In this document: in pieces, positions 15,949 to 24,615 of the stretch
Position numbering within the stretch: the first letter of the stretch is position 1
How the letters are laid out: each line of letters begins with the position of its first letter
DNA from: an uncultured Clostridia bacterium
GTDB taxonomy: Bacteria; Bacillota; Clostridia; Christensenellales; Borkfalkiaceae
Direction: 5' to 3'
Assembly (NCBI GenBank): GCA_959605945.1
Contig: CAUHGY010000005.1
Coordinates: 1 to 51,381 of the forward strand
DNA length: 51,381 bases
Made by a program: the position numbers and the translations under genes
Notes under the pieces: model-generated
Databases searched by the model: none
What the model saw: only the letters and a program-made list of their open reading frames with translations
What the model was told of the DNA's origin: nothing

Positions 15949-17979
15949 ATGAAAAAATTTTTGATGGCCGTTTTTGTCGTAATTGCATGTCTGTTTTTGA
16001 TTTCGGGTTGCGGTGGCGACGGAGAAAATGAAGTAAGCACGGGCGGCGAAACGATAACTCCACCCGCATCCGCTGCCATATACGGTGCGGAAGATGTTCA
16101 TATTCCGCTTTCGGCGACGGATATTTCGTCTGAAGCGTACGCGATAGTAAACGGCGAAAGAACGGAAGTAAACATGGATACTACGCAGGTGAAATTCGGG
16201 ACGCAGGGCGTTTACCGGGTAATTTACAGTGCAGAAAATGTAAGCGAAACGATTAACGTCTACGTTTACTCTCTTCCGGCATTGACGGTACCTGCGGAGA
16301 AGGTAAACTGTAAATATTCGGAAGTATGGGGTAAGGTTTATGAAGACGTCACGGCGGAAGATTGTTTCGGCAATGCTCTTAACGTTTTCATCTCTGACGA
16401 CGGCGGACTTTTTAATAGCGACGGTTCGCTCAACACCGGCGAATTTGTCGTTGAATACTGCGCGACAGACAGGGCCGGGCAAAGTGTGTCGGAAGAGCGT
16501 ACGCTGACGGTTGAAGAAGAGAAAAACCCTGCACTTGCCGCGGAATATTCTTTTGACGTAGCAGACGAATCGCTGACTCTTTCATTGTCGCGGGAAGATG
16601 CGGACGATTTTCTCGGGATTTCGATAAACGGCACGGCTTTGGACGGGAACGAGATCGTGTTTGACGGTTTAAACGTCATTGTTTCCGGTCGAACGGTTAA
16701 CGAGCTAACGGGCGGAGTCGGCGAAGCAAATATACGCGTCATGACGAAGAAGGGTCAGACGGCTGCAGTTTTAACAGTTATCGACCTAAAACCCGTACAA
16801 CTCGAAATCGGGGAACTGCAAGAGTTTACGCAATCTTTAAAACCGTGTTTTGAAAGTATATTGTTGCCTAAGGCGGCATTTATCAATCCGTATCAGCAGG
16901 CGGAAGTCAAATATTTTATCGACGACGGTCAAAACAGGATTGCCGCGGAAGAAACTTTTGTATTTCAATTAGCCGGCGACTATGAATACGTGGTGTCAGT
17001 GCGCGGCAATGAATATTCCTTTCCCGTGACTGCGTTTTACGATCTCGGGCTTTCGTATGGCAAAGTCTATGACGGCGGGTTCGATCATGCTATAAAAGAC
17101 GGATACAGCCTGGTCGAATACCGCGTGGGATACGCAAACGGCGGGACGACCGTGCTGAAATATGTCACAGGCAGCGATATTTATGGAGATCTCGATAAAT
17201 TCAAACAGGATTTTGAAAAATTAAATTCCAAATACGTTTATACACTTACCACAGTGTGCAAGCGTGCCGTCGACGGGAAATTATATAGTCAGACGGTGTC
17301 GTTTGTGACGGCCGGCGGGGGCACGGCAATTCTCGGCGCGGGCGTAAGCGGGTTATATCCCGCTGCGCCTGACAAGACCGCTTTGGAATATGTGAATGTT
17401 GAAGTTTTCGGAAAGCGCGGCGTGTACCGCTGGAATACTTTGGAGAAAAATTATCCCGACTATTCCAGTCATGAAAACGGCGTGCGACTTGTGTGGGACG
17501 AAAATTTCAGCGGACTAGTTACAGAAGGCAGGTATCTGACTTTTGATGTCTGTTTTACGGGAGCAATGCTTTTACGCATGAGGGTAAAAAACGGAGAGTC
17601 AACATCTTTGCTCAATTTTTGGGGCAGATATCTGACTTCCGCGCCCGAAGCCGGCGCGAGCGACGAAGCCAGTCACGTTTTCGGAAACGTCGCCGTATAC
17701 GATGCGGAAGGAAATAAAGTTTCGGCAACTTCAGATATTTTCCGTTCTCCGTCATGTTACGGCAAATGGTACACCGTTACGCTGAAACTGAAAGGAGATG
17801 CCGTATCTTCGGGCGGGCTGACCCTTCACGGACAGACTGATTTGTTTACGTCGGAAGTTTACCTTGCAAACATGAGAATTTCCGATGAACCGCCCATGTC
17901 TGACGATACGGTAAATCCATCCGTGACTGCTGATAACGAGGCTGTTTTACCGGACGTGTTCGGGGAATTTCGGGAATAA
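15949..17979 (+). CDS. Surface lipoprotein with Ig-like domains and a C-terminal module shared with its neighbour
   Basis: The start at 15949 is preceded by AAGGAA and opens a lipoprotein signal peptide with lipobox LISGC (Cys21). The mature protein is about 655 aa. Two Ig-like bacterial domains lie roughly at residues 45-110 and 115-200 (ending VSEERTLTVEEEK), followed by further beta-rich segments. A C-terminal module at about 490-650 contains GKRGVYRWN, GRYLTFDVCFTG, WYTVTLKLKGD and YLANMRIS, paralogous to the two modules of the preceding protein. It should be anchored to the outer face of the membrane. It lies between the secreted protein and the ABC substrate-binding protein and may capture the saccharide. 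No enzymatic motif is recognised. Confidence 0.75.
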   Translation: MKKFLMAVFVVIACLFLISGCGGDGENEVSTGGETITPPASAAIYGAEDVHIPLSATDISSEAYAIVNGERTEVNMDTTQVKFGTQGVYRVIYSAENVSETINVYVYSLPALTVPAEKVNCKYSEVWGKVYEDVTAEDCFGNALNVFISDDGGLFNSDGSLNTGEFVVEYCATDRAGQSVSEERTLTVEEEKNPALAAEYSFDVADESLTLSLSREDADDFLGISINGTALDGNEIVFDGLNVIVSGRTVNELTGGVGEANIRVMTKKGQTAAVLTVIDLKPVQLEIGELQEFTQSLKPCFESILLPKAAFINPYQQAEVKYFIDDGQNRIAAEETFVFQLAGDYEYVVSVRGNEYSFPVTAFYDLGLSYGKVYDGGFDHAIKDGYSLVEYRVGYANGGTTVLKYVTGSDIYGDLDKFKQDFEKLNSKYVYTLTTVCKRAVDGKLYSQTVSFVTAGGGTAILGAGVSGLYPAAPDKTALEYVNVEVFGKRGVYRWNTLEKNYPDYSSHENGVRLVWDENFSGLVTEGRYLTFDVCFTGAMLLRMRVKNGESTSLLNFWGRYLTSAPEAGASDEASHVFGNVAVYDAEGNKVSATSDIFRSPSCYGKWYTVTLKLKGDAVSSGGLTLHGQTDLFTSEVYLANMRISDEPPMSDDTVNPSVTADNEAVLPDVFGEFRE

Positions 17980-18068
17980 ACAGATCGCGAAACGATCTGA
18001 CAAAAATTGCGCGCCATTGTTCCGTAAAATACGGCTTTAATTCAAACGGCGTTGCATAAGGGGATTAT

Positions 18069-19889
18069 ATGAAAAAGATACAGAAAACGGTTTTGGCTAT
18101 AGCCGTCGCGGCAATTGCGCTGAGTTCTGCCGCGTGCGGCGGTAAACCTGCAGGAAATCAGGGAAGAGAAGGTTATACGCAAATTTATGTTGCGGTTAAT
18201 TCCGACGGTTTCGTGGGACTTGACTGGTTGAACAAGAGTGCCGAAAAATTCAATGAGATTATGGATGAGCAGGGCGTTAAATACGAAGTGATTGTTCAGG
18301 ACGGCGAATTTAATATTCTCGGGACGCTCGGAGATCAGATAAATTCGGGTTATTCCGAATACAGTATTTATTTCGGCGGACAGGCAGGTATAGTTCCGCT
18401 CATAGAACAGGGAATGATTTTGGATGTCTCTGACGTTTATGAGATGACTGCCCCCGGCGACACCAAGCCTATAAAAGAAAGAATGCTCGATTATGAGGGT
18501 TTTACGGCGTCGTTTAAAAACCTTAAAGGCGAGGGCATTTACGCGGTTCCTTATACTTCAGCTATTTTCGGGCTGGTGTTCGACTATGAATATTTTCTTG
18601 AACGTGGCTACCTTTATTACGCCGACGTAAGCGAACTCGGAGCCGTCAATGCACAGGAAAACGATATTGTGGCAGCCGCCGAAGGGGATTTGCTTGTGGC
18701 GGAAAAGGCTTTCGGCAATTACGATGCGGGAGAATACATTCTGTCTAAGGGAAAAGACGGCAAATACGGCACTTATGATGACGGTCAGGCGGTCACTATG
18801 GAAGAGTTTGAAGAGATTATCTCCCGCATGCTTTATCCGGGGCTGGATGGAAAAAGAGATATACCGTTCATTTATACTAATCAGTACGCCAAAGGTTATA
18901 CAACTCCGTTCATGCATTCGATAATGGCGCAATACATGGGGTATGACAATTATTATAATTTTCTCGCTCTGAAAGGAGATATCAAGGATATCGCCGGTAA
19001 CGTGCAGTTAACTTTGGATAAGCTTGAAAAAGGCAAAGATGCTTTCGAGACGGAAGTGGTAAAAACCGCTTACGAAAAAGCCGCGCAGTTTTTTTATGAT
19101 TACGTTATGGGCAAAGCGGCTGAGATCGGAGACGTAACCGACGTAACTACGGATAAACTGCTTTGGGAAAACACCAGAACGGGCAATAGTTTTTCGCATA
19201 AAGCCGCGCAAAATCATTTTGTACAGGCTTATAAAGCGTCGTTGTCCGGAATTGCTCAGCCGGCATTTCTTTTCGAAGGATCGTATTGGGAAAATGAAGC
19301 GAAAGCAACTATGCAGCAGCTTGATGAAGGCAGAAAGTACGGGCAGAGAGAATATAGAATATATCTTCTTCCCGCTGTAGACGGACAGATTTCTGAAAAC
19401 AACGAGACTGTGTTTGCGGGAATGGATACTTCTAACGGCGTGCTTTTAAACAATTATCCCAAAAATATCAGGGATAAGGGCGCCGCAGTTAAAACAGAGT
19501 TTATGAACAGAGCTAAACAGTTTTTAGCAATGACCATGTCGGAAGAGATGTGTGTTTATTATACCAAAACGACCGGTATAAGAAAGCCGTTCGCATATGA
19601 ATTGTCGGCAGAGGATCAAGCAGAGCTCACACCTTTTCAGCGCAATGTTTTCGAGATGCTAAGCGACACCGAAAATATAAAAACCATCAACGTTCAGGGG
19701 ATATCAAATTTGTCTCCGGTACGTTGTTACGGCCTGACGAATATTGTATGCGAAACTTATGAATACCCCTACGTTGCTTTCAAGACGGGCGGAAAAACAC
19801 CCGCGACATGGGTTAAAGGCGTAATGGATACGGTTGAAGATAAGTTCGGAGACTATCTTAGCACTGCGGAGGGTTATCTCAACAAATGA
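18069..19889 (+). CDS. ABC transporter extracellular solute-binding lipoprotein (sugar type)
   Basis: This 606-aa protein has a lipoprotein signal peptide ending LSSAACGG (Cys23) and the alternating alpha/beta pattern of family 1 carbohydrate-binding proteins. It is considerably larger than typical 420-aa members, as seen for oligosaccharide binders of gut Clostridia (LplA-like). The segment KGEGIYAVPYTSAIFGLVFDYEYF near residue 156-179 is the characteristic hinge/pocket region. The start is supported by AAGGGGA upstream. The gene is followed with a 4-base overlap by two permease genes, so it supplies the substrate specificity of that importer. The substrate is unknown; the size suggests an oligosaccharide. 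Confidence 0.88.
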   Translation: MKKIQKTVLAIAVAAIALSSAACGGKPAGNQGREGYTQIYVAVNSDGFVGLDWLNKSAEKFNEIMDEQGVKYEVIVQDGEFNILGTLGDQINSGYSEYSIYFGGQAGIVPLIEQGMILDVSDVYEMTAPGDTKPIKERMLDYEGFTASFKNLKGEGIYAVPYTSAIFGLVFDYEYFLERGYLYYADVSELGAVNAQENDIVAAAEGDLLVAEKAFGNYDAGEYILSKGKDGKYGTYDDGQAVTMEEFEEIISRMLYPGLDGKRDIPFIYTNQYAKGYTTPFMHSIMAQYMGYDNYYNFLALKGDIKDIAGNVQLTLDKLEKGKDAFETEVVKTAYEKAAQFFYDYVMGKAAEIGDVTDVTTDKLLWENTRTGNSFSHKAAQNHFVQAYKASLSGIAQPAFLFEGSYWENEAKATMQQLDEGRKYGQREYRIYLLPAVDGQISENNETVFAGMDTSNGVLLNNYPKNIRDKGAAVKTEFMNRAKQFLAMTMSEEMCVYYTKTTGIRKPFAYELSAEDQAELTPFQRNVFEMLSDTENIKTINVQGISNLSPVRCYGLTNIVCETYEYPYVAFKTGGKTPATWVKGVMDTVEDKFGDYLSTAEGYLNK

Positions 19890-20809
19890 CGAAGTTCGGC
19901 GAAAAAATCCGCGTGCACCGCGCTTTATTCCTTTTGTCGATTATGATTTTGCCGCTTGCAAGTTTTGCGTTGCTTTACGTCTACGTAAACTTCAATTCGT
20001 TTCTTTTGGCATTTCAGAATATCGACATTGCAGGCAACTATACGTTTGTAGGGTGGAATAATTTTAAGGAGTTTTTTAACGGCACGCTTGCTGACGGCAA
20101 TGCTTTGCCGAGTTTTCTGAACTCGCTTAAAATGTGGTGGACTGTATTTTTGATAACCACGCCGCTTTACCTGTTGTTTTCCTGCTATATCGCCAAAGAA
20201 ATGCCGGCAAGCAAATTTGCATCGGTTATAGTGATGCTTCCGCAGGTGATTTCGGCAATGGTGTTCGCGCTTGTTTATAAAGAGTTTACCACTTATTCTC
20301 TGAAAGAAATCTTGGTAGCGTGGGGGCTTTATCCGGCAGATTTGGATTTGGACATATACTTTGACGCGAACCTGGCTTATACAAACAACCTGTTTTATAC
20401 TATTTGGGTATCTTTCGGAACAAGTGTTTTGCTTTATACTAATGCCATGCGCGCGATCGACGGCGAAATCATCGAAAGCGCCGCTCTTGACGGCGCAGGA
20501 GGCACGCGAGAGTTTTTCAGCATAATTCTGCCTCTCATTTGGCCGACGTTTACAACCAACGTAGTTACGGGCGCTGCCAGCATGTTTACCTATTCGGGTT
20601 CACTTTTGGTGTTTTATATGAGCGACGCACCGAGCGAAATATGGGGGTTGGGATACTTTTTCCAGAAAATGGTGGGGTTAAGCGGCAATCATAATATAAT
20701 GAACTATCCCGCGGTGGCTACCGCGGGCATGGTAAGCGCACTGTTCACGGCGCCGGTGGTGTTTGCTTTCAAGGCGATAATGAACAAGTTCGACAGAACG
20801 GAAAATTAA
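19886..20809 (+). CDS. Sugar ABC transporter permease 1
   Basis: This 307-aa protein belongs to the MalF/UgpA-type permeases (LplB-like). Six membrane helices are visible, and the ATPase-contacting EAA loop reads EIIESAALDGAGGTREFFSIILPLIWPT-like near residues 193-220. It overlaps the binding-protein gene by 4 bases (ATGA) and is followed by permease 2. It forms half of the membrane channel. Confidence 0.92.
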   Translation: MTKFGEKIRVHRALFLLSIMILPLASFALLYVYVNFNSFLLAFQNIDIAGNYTFVGWNNFKEFFNGTLADGNALPSFLNSLKMWWTVFLITTPLYLLFSCYIAKEMPASKFASVIVMLPQVISAMVFALVYKEFTTYSLKEILVAWGLYPADLDLDIYFDANLAYTNNLFYTIWVSFGTSVLLYTNAMRAIDGEIIESAALDGAGGTREFFSIILPLIWPTFTTNVVTGAASMFTYSGSLLVFYMSDAPSEIWGLGYFFQKMVGLSGNHNIMNYPAVATAGMVSALFTAPVVFAFKAIMNKFDRTEN

Positions 20810-20820
20810 GGGGGATAGCG

Positions 20821-21825
20821 GTGGTTTGGTTTATATGTGCGATAGCGCTGCTTTTTCTCGTTATGACGGCAGGTTTGATTTTAAAATCCGTTGCGGTAAA
20901 AAACGCAAACGGCAATAAATTTTTCAACTTCAAGGGACTTACGGTATCGGAAATAATTTCTAAAGTTCTTTGGGCTGTCACGGGGACGGTTTTGATAATT
21001 TATTGCATAACATTATTCGTGCCTCTGGTGTGGATGTTGTATAACTCGGTAAAAGATCCGTTACTGTGGGATATGCCGGGGGTGTCGCGGTTCGAACTTC
21101 CGGCACTTAACAATTTGCATTTTGAGCACTACGCAGAGGTGTTGCGTAATTTTTCCATAACTCAGGGAGATAGAACTTACGGAATATTAGAGATGTTTAT
21201 AAACAGTCTGTATTATGCGGGAGTGGCTCCCGCTGTTTCGGTTTTCTGGATGACGATGATGGCTTATGCAATGGGACGTTTCAAATTTTTCGGCAACAGA
21301 TTTTTATATAATTTCGGGCTGCTTATCATGATGATTCCGCTGACCGGAGGCATAGCTTCGCAGATGATTATTTTCCAGCGGTGGGGGCTCTACGATAATA
21401 TGTACGTAAAAGTTCTTCTGCCTCCGGCAACGGCTTTTTCGGGCTTATATTTTATGATCATATACGGCGCGGTAAAGGCGATTCCCAAAACTTATGGAGA
21501 GGCGGCTTACATAGACGGCGCAAACGAGTATAAAGTAATGTTCAGGGTGATTTTGCCTATGGCGCTGCCGACCATAGTCACGGTGTATATCCTAAGTTTT
21601 ATAGCGGCCTGGAACAATTACGAGATGTTTCTTATTTGGTATCCGAGCACTCCCAATCTGTCTTACGGAATGTACCGCATGCGCACGTTTCTGCCGCAGA
21701 CGGGGCTTTCTGACGTGCATGTTTTTGCGGGATTTACTATAATTATCATTCCGTCTATGGCTATATATCTTTCGGGACAGAAAATAATGCGCAGCAATCT
21801 TATGGTAGGAGGACTTAAAGGATGA
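20821..21825 (+). CDS. Sugar ABC transporter permease 2
   Basis: This 334-aa protein is a MalG/UgpE-type permease starting at GTG with AGGGGGA upstream. Its EAA loop is YGEAAYIDGANEYKVMFRVILPMALPT-like near residues 223-248. An extra N-terminal membrane segment (residues 2-22) precedes the usual six helices. Its 3' end overlaps the next gene by 4 bases. No ATP-binding subunit gene lies anywhere in the operon, so the importer probably uses a shared MsmX/MsmK-type ATPase encoded elsewhere; this is inferred from how related Firmicute importers work. Confidence 0.92.
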   Translation: MVWFICAIALLFLVMTAGLILKSVAVKNANGNKFFNFKGLTVSEIISKVLWAVTGTVLIIYCITLFVPLVWMLYNSVKDPLLWDMPGVSRFELPALNNLHFEHYAEVLRNFSITQGDRTYGILEMFINSLYYAGVAPAVSVFWMTMMAYAMGRFKFFGNRFLYNFGLLIMMIPLTGGIASQMIIFQRWGLYDNMYVKVLLPPATAFSGLYFMIIYGAVKAIPKTYGEAAYIDGANEYKVMFRVILPMALPTIVTVYILSFIAAWNNYEMFLIWYPSTPNLSYGMYRMRTFLPQTGLSDVHVFAGFTIIIIPSMAIYLSGQKIMRSNLMVGGLKG

Positions 21826-24614
21826 CAAATGCAAAAAAAATAGTAATTTTTTTGGCAGTACTGGTCTCTGCGGCGTGTTTCACCATGGCCGGGCTTACAG
21901 CTTTCGCCGTCGAAACGGAAAGCAAAAAAAACGTGTTCGAAATAAGCAGCGGGGAAATTGTTTTAAATTACGCTTTGGACGGAAAGCATTATACTTCCAC
22001 AGAGACTGGCAACAGCAATTCCGGTATTCTTATAAAGCAAAAAAACGGAACCGTTTCTTTTAAGTATTCCAACGCTGTGGATTTCACGGATAAGACGGAA
22101 AAAGATCCGTTGATTGAAATTTATTCGCTGATCGGCAGAGATAAATCTACACTAGACAACATAACCGTGACGCTGACAGACGCAGACGATCCAGAAAATA
22201 ATTTTTCGGTTTACGCCTATACCGATTATTCCAACGGCGTTATTTACGGAAGAGTAAGATATTCCGGACTCGACAGAGCGCGTGCGGGTAACAACTATTA
22301 CGACGCGGCTTACGGCGCATATCCGAGAAACGCGGGATTTTATTATGCTATAAAGCGTTCGGCGGCAAGCGATTGGCAGGAATGGTCCGAAACCAACAAA
22401 GTTCATCCATTATCGATTTCTCTCGACTATGAATCCAAGGAAGTTTTTTTGATATCGCAGAACGCGGGTACGCCGGTAAGGTATCCGGTGCTTGATCTTG
22501 ACAATACGGCAGACGTGGGCGCGGGACAAGAATGGGGCGGTTTTAAGGACGGTAAGGCATACATAAGCGTTACCGCCAATTTTGTAAATAAAAACTCCGA
22601 GGGCGGCATTATAATTAAATCGATTGCCGGCGCAAACGTCGGGAATGAAGATTTTACGGACGCTTCGTCTTATCCTGTTCCCGAGATAACCTTTGACAAA
22701 GAAAGTACAGGTTATATAAATAATTCAGGTGGTGTCAAAAGTTTACCGGACGGTTCGGTAGACAATCTTTATAAAATTCCCAGAGCAAAAGCTTTCGACT
22801 GGTATTTCGGTAGTTGTGATGATATGGCGGTGAAAATTTTTTCGGAAAACGGCGAAGAAGTTTCTTTTGACGGAGGAAACAGTGTTTTCACACCGAAACA
22901 GACGGGCGATTATCGTGTAGAATATACGGCATCAAACGGTAAACAGTCGACTACCGAGACGATATATTTTAAGGTAACGCAAAACCAGGTACCCATGTAC
23001 ATCGCGCTCAAAGCCGATTTTAAGGAGGGAAAACTGTTTACTACGGTAGAAGTTCCCGAAACTGTGGTTTACGGCGGATCAGGAAAAATTGAAAAGACAG
23101 AAACACTTTTTTATAACGGCAGAGAGACAGAACTCTCGGACGAACGCACGGTGTATCTTTCGGAGACTGGCAGCCTTGTGCTGTCGGTGAGTGCAAGCGT
23201 ATATTCGGGGAAAGTCGCTAAGAAAGATTTTGTTCTTACCGTTTCGGACTGTACGGTTCTTAACGTTTCGGGAGTGCCGCGCGTGGTGTCGGACAAAGCC
23301 GAACTGATTCTTCCCGAAGCGCAGGCTTATAACAGCAGAACGGGAGAAAAGGCGCTTACTGAAATTACCGTCAACGGCAAAGCATACCGTGATGGCTTTA
23401 TCGCTGATATAAATGATGGCAGGTACGATGTGGAGTATTCGGCAAGCACTGAATACGGAACGGAACGTAAAAAATTTATCGTCAATGTATTGCCTTCCGT
23501 TGGGATTACCCCGGCAGATTTCTTTATATCCGAGAGCGGCGCGAGTTTTACCGACGGCAGAAACGGACTAAGCATCAGTACGTCTGAAAATAATGCTTGC
23601 GCAGCGTTCGCTTTTCCTTTGGTTACGGGTTATTCGAGTAACAATATGTACGTCACCATGAAAGGCGTTGAGGAGAAGACTAATTTCGGCTATGTCGATA
23701 TTATTTTGGAAGACGTTGACGGTGTCTATCCCGACAGTTATATAAGGATTTATAAAAATTCGGATAAGGCGGGACAGAGCGCGCTTTATGTCGGAGGCAG
23801 CGACGTCAAATATTATACAAACGGCTCTTTTTCCGATGTTAATACTTCGATAGGCATCTATATAAACGGGGGTGCGGTATATAGCGCTTCTCTTTACAAA
23901 AAGATATGCGATCTGCCCGACTATAAAGCGCAAAGAAGTTACGTGACGTTAAAGTTCGGAGACGTAACGGGCGATAGCGAGATAATCATCAGCAATATAT
24001 CCAACATAGGCCTTAATATCGTTGAGGGTTCGCCTTGGCAGGACAGGATAGCTCCCGTGCTGCTTTTTGAAAGAGAATTCGATAACGATATGCGTGCCGT
24101 GCCGGGAACGGAGATAATAATACCCGAAACAACGGCTTTTGACGTAGTGTCGCCTACGGCTACGTCAAAACTTACCGTTGTTGCGCCGTCAGGAGAAAAA
24201 ATCCTGGAAACACAGGATTTGTCGGTGAAAAATCGGTTTATATGTTCGGAGATAGGCAAATATCGGATAATATTCGAAGTTTCCGACGGCGGCAAAGGCA
24301 TTGGAACTATAACTTATATATGCACTGTATATGACAATGTTACGCCCCTTCTTACTATCGCGGGAAGTATTGCAAATACTGTAAAAAGGGGAGAAACTCT
24401 GGTTCTTCCCGACGCTGCGGCGACGGATGACCGCGACGGTAAGCTGAATGTGTACGTGACGGTAAGGAACTTGGCGGATTATTCGGCGGAAGATTGTGCT
24501 CCCGGGGAGTTGATTACATTTGTTAAATATGGTATTTACACGGTAACTTATTTTGCGCATGACGCAAGTTTCAACTACGTTAAATATTCTTTTACGGTCG
24601 AAGTAGGGGATTGA
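21822..24614 (+). CDS. Large secreted protein with two related modules and Ig-like domains
   Basis: This 930-aa protein has a signal peptide (cleavage near AFA-VE, residue 29) and no recognised catalytic domain. A module at about residues 35-270 and another at about 560-745 share the same layout: a beta-rich start, a VTLTDADDPENNFSVYAYTDYS / DIILEDVDGVYPDSYIRIYK strand pair, a Tyr-rich middle and an I-x-I-x-x-I end. Three Ig-like domains occupy about 280-390, 395-560 and 755-930, the last containing RGETLVLPDAAATDDRDGKL. It overlaps permease 2 by 4 bases and is followed one base later by the exported DUF4838 protein. It probably binds the substrate outside the cell. No anchor motif is present at the C-terminus. 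Confidence 0.7.
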   Translation: MTNAKKIVIFLAVLVSAACFTMAGLTAFAVETESKKNVFEISSGEIVLNYALDGKHYTSTETGNSNSGILIKQKNGTVSFKYSNAVDFTDKTEKDPLIEIYSLIGRDKSTLDNITVTLTDADDPENNFSVYAYTDYSNGVIYGRVRYSGLDRARAGNNYYDAAYGAYPRNAGFYYAIKRSAASDWQEWSETNKVHPLSISLDYESKEVFLISQNAGTPVRYPVLDLDNTADVGAGQEWGGFKDGKAYISVTANFVNKNSEGGIIIKSIAGANVGNEDFTDASSYPVPEITFDKESTGYINNSGGVKSLPDGSVDNLYKIPRAKAFDWYFGSCDDMAVKIFSENGEEVSFDGGNSVFTPKQTGDYRVEYTASNGKQSTTETIYFKVTQNQVPMYIALKADFKEGKLFTTVEVPETVVYGGSGKIEKTETLFYNGRETELSDERTVYLSETGSLVLSVSASVYSGKVAKKDFVLTVSDCTVLNVSGVPRVVSDKAELILPEAQAYNSRTGEKALTEITVNGKAYRDGFIADINDGRYDVEYSASTEYGTERKKFIVNVLPSVGITPADFFISESGASFTDGRNGLSISTSENNACAAFAFPLVTGYSSNNMYVTMKGVEEKTNFGYVDIILEDVDGVYPDSYIRIYKNSDKAGQSALYVGGSDVKYYTNGSFSDVNTSIGIYINGGAVYSASLYKKICDLPDYKAQRSYVTLKFGDVTGDSEIIISNISNIGLNIVEGSPWQDRIAPVLLFEREFDNDMRAVPGTEIIIPETTAFDVVSPTATSKLTVVAPSGEKILETQDLSVKNRFICSEIGKYRIIFEVSDGGKGIGTITYICTVYDNVTPLLTIAGSIANTVKRGETLVLPDAAATDDRDGKLNVYVTVRNLADYSAEDCAPGELITFVKYGIYTVTYFAHDASFNYVKYSFTVEVGD

Positions 24615-24615
24615 T

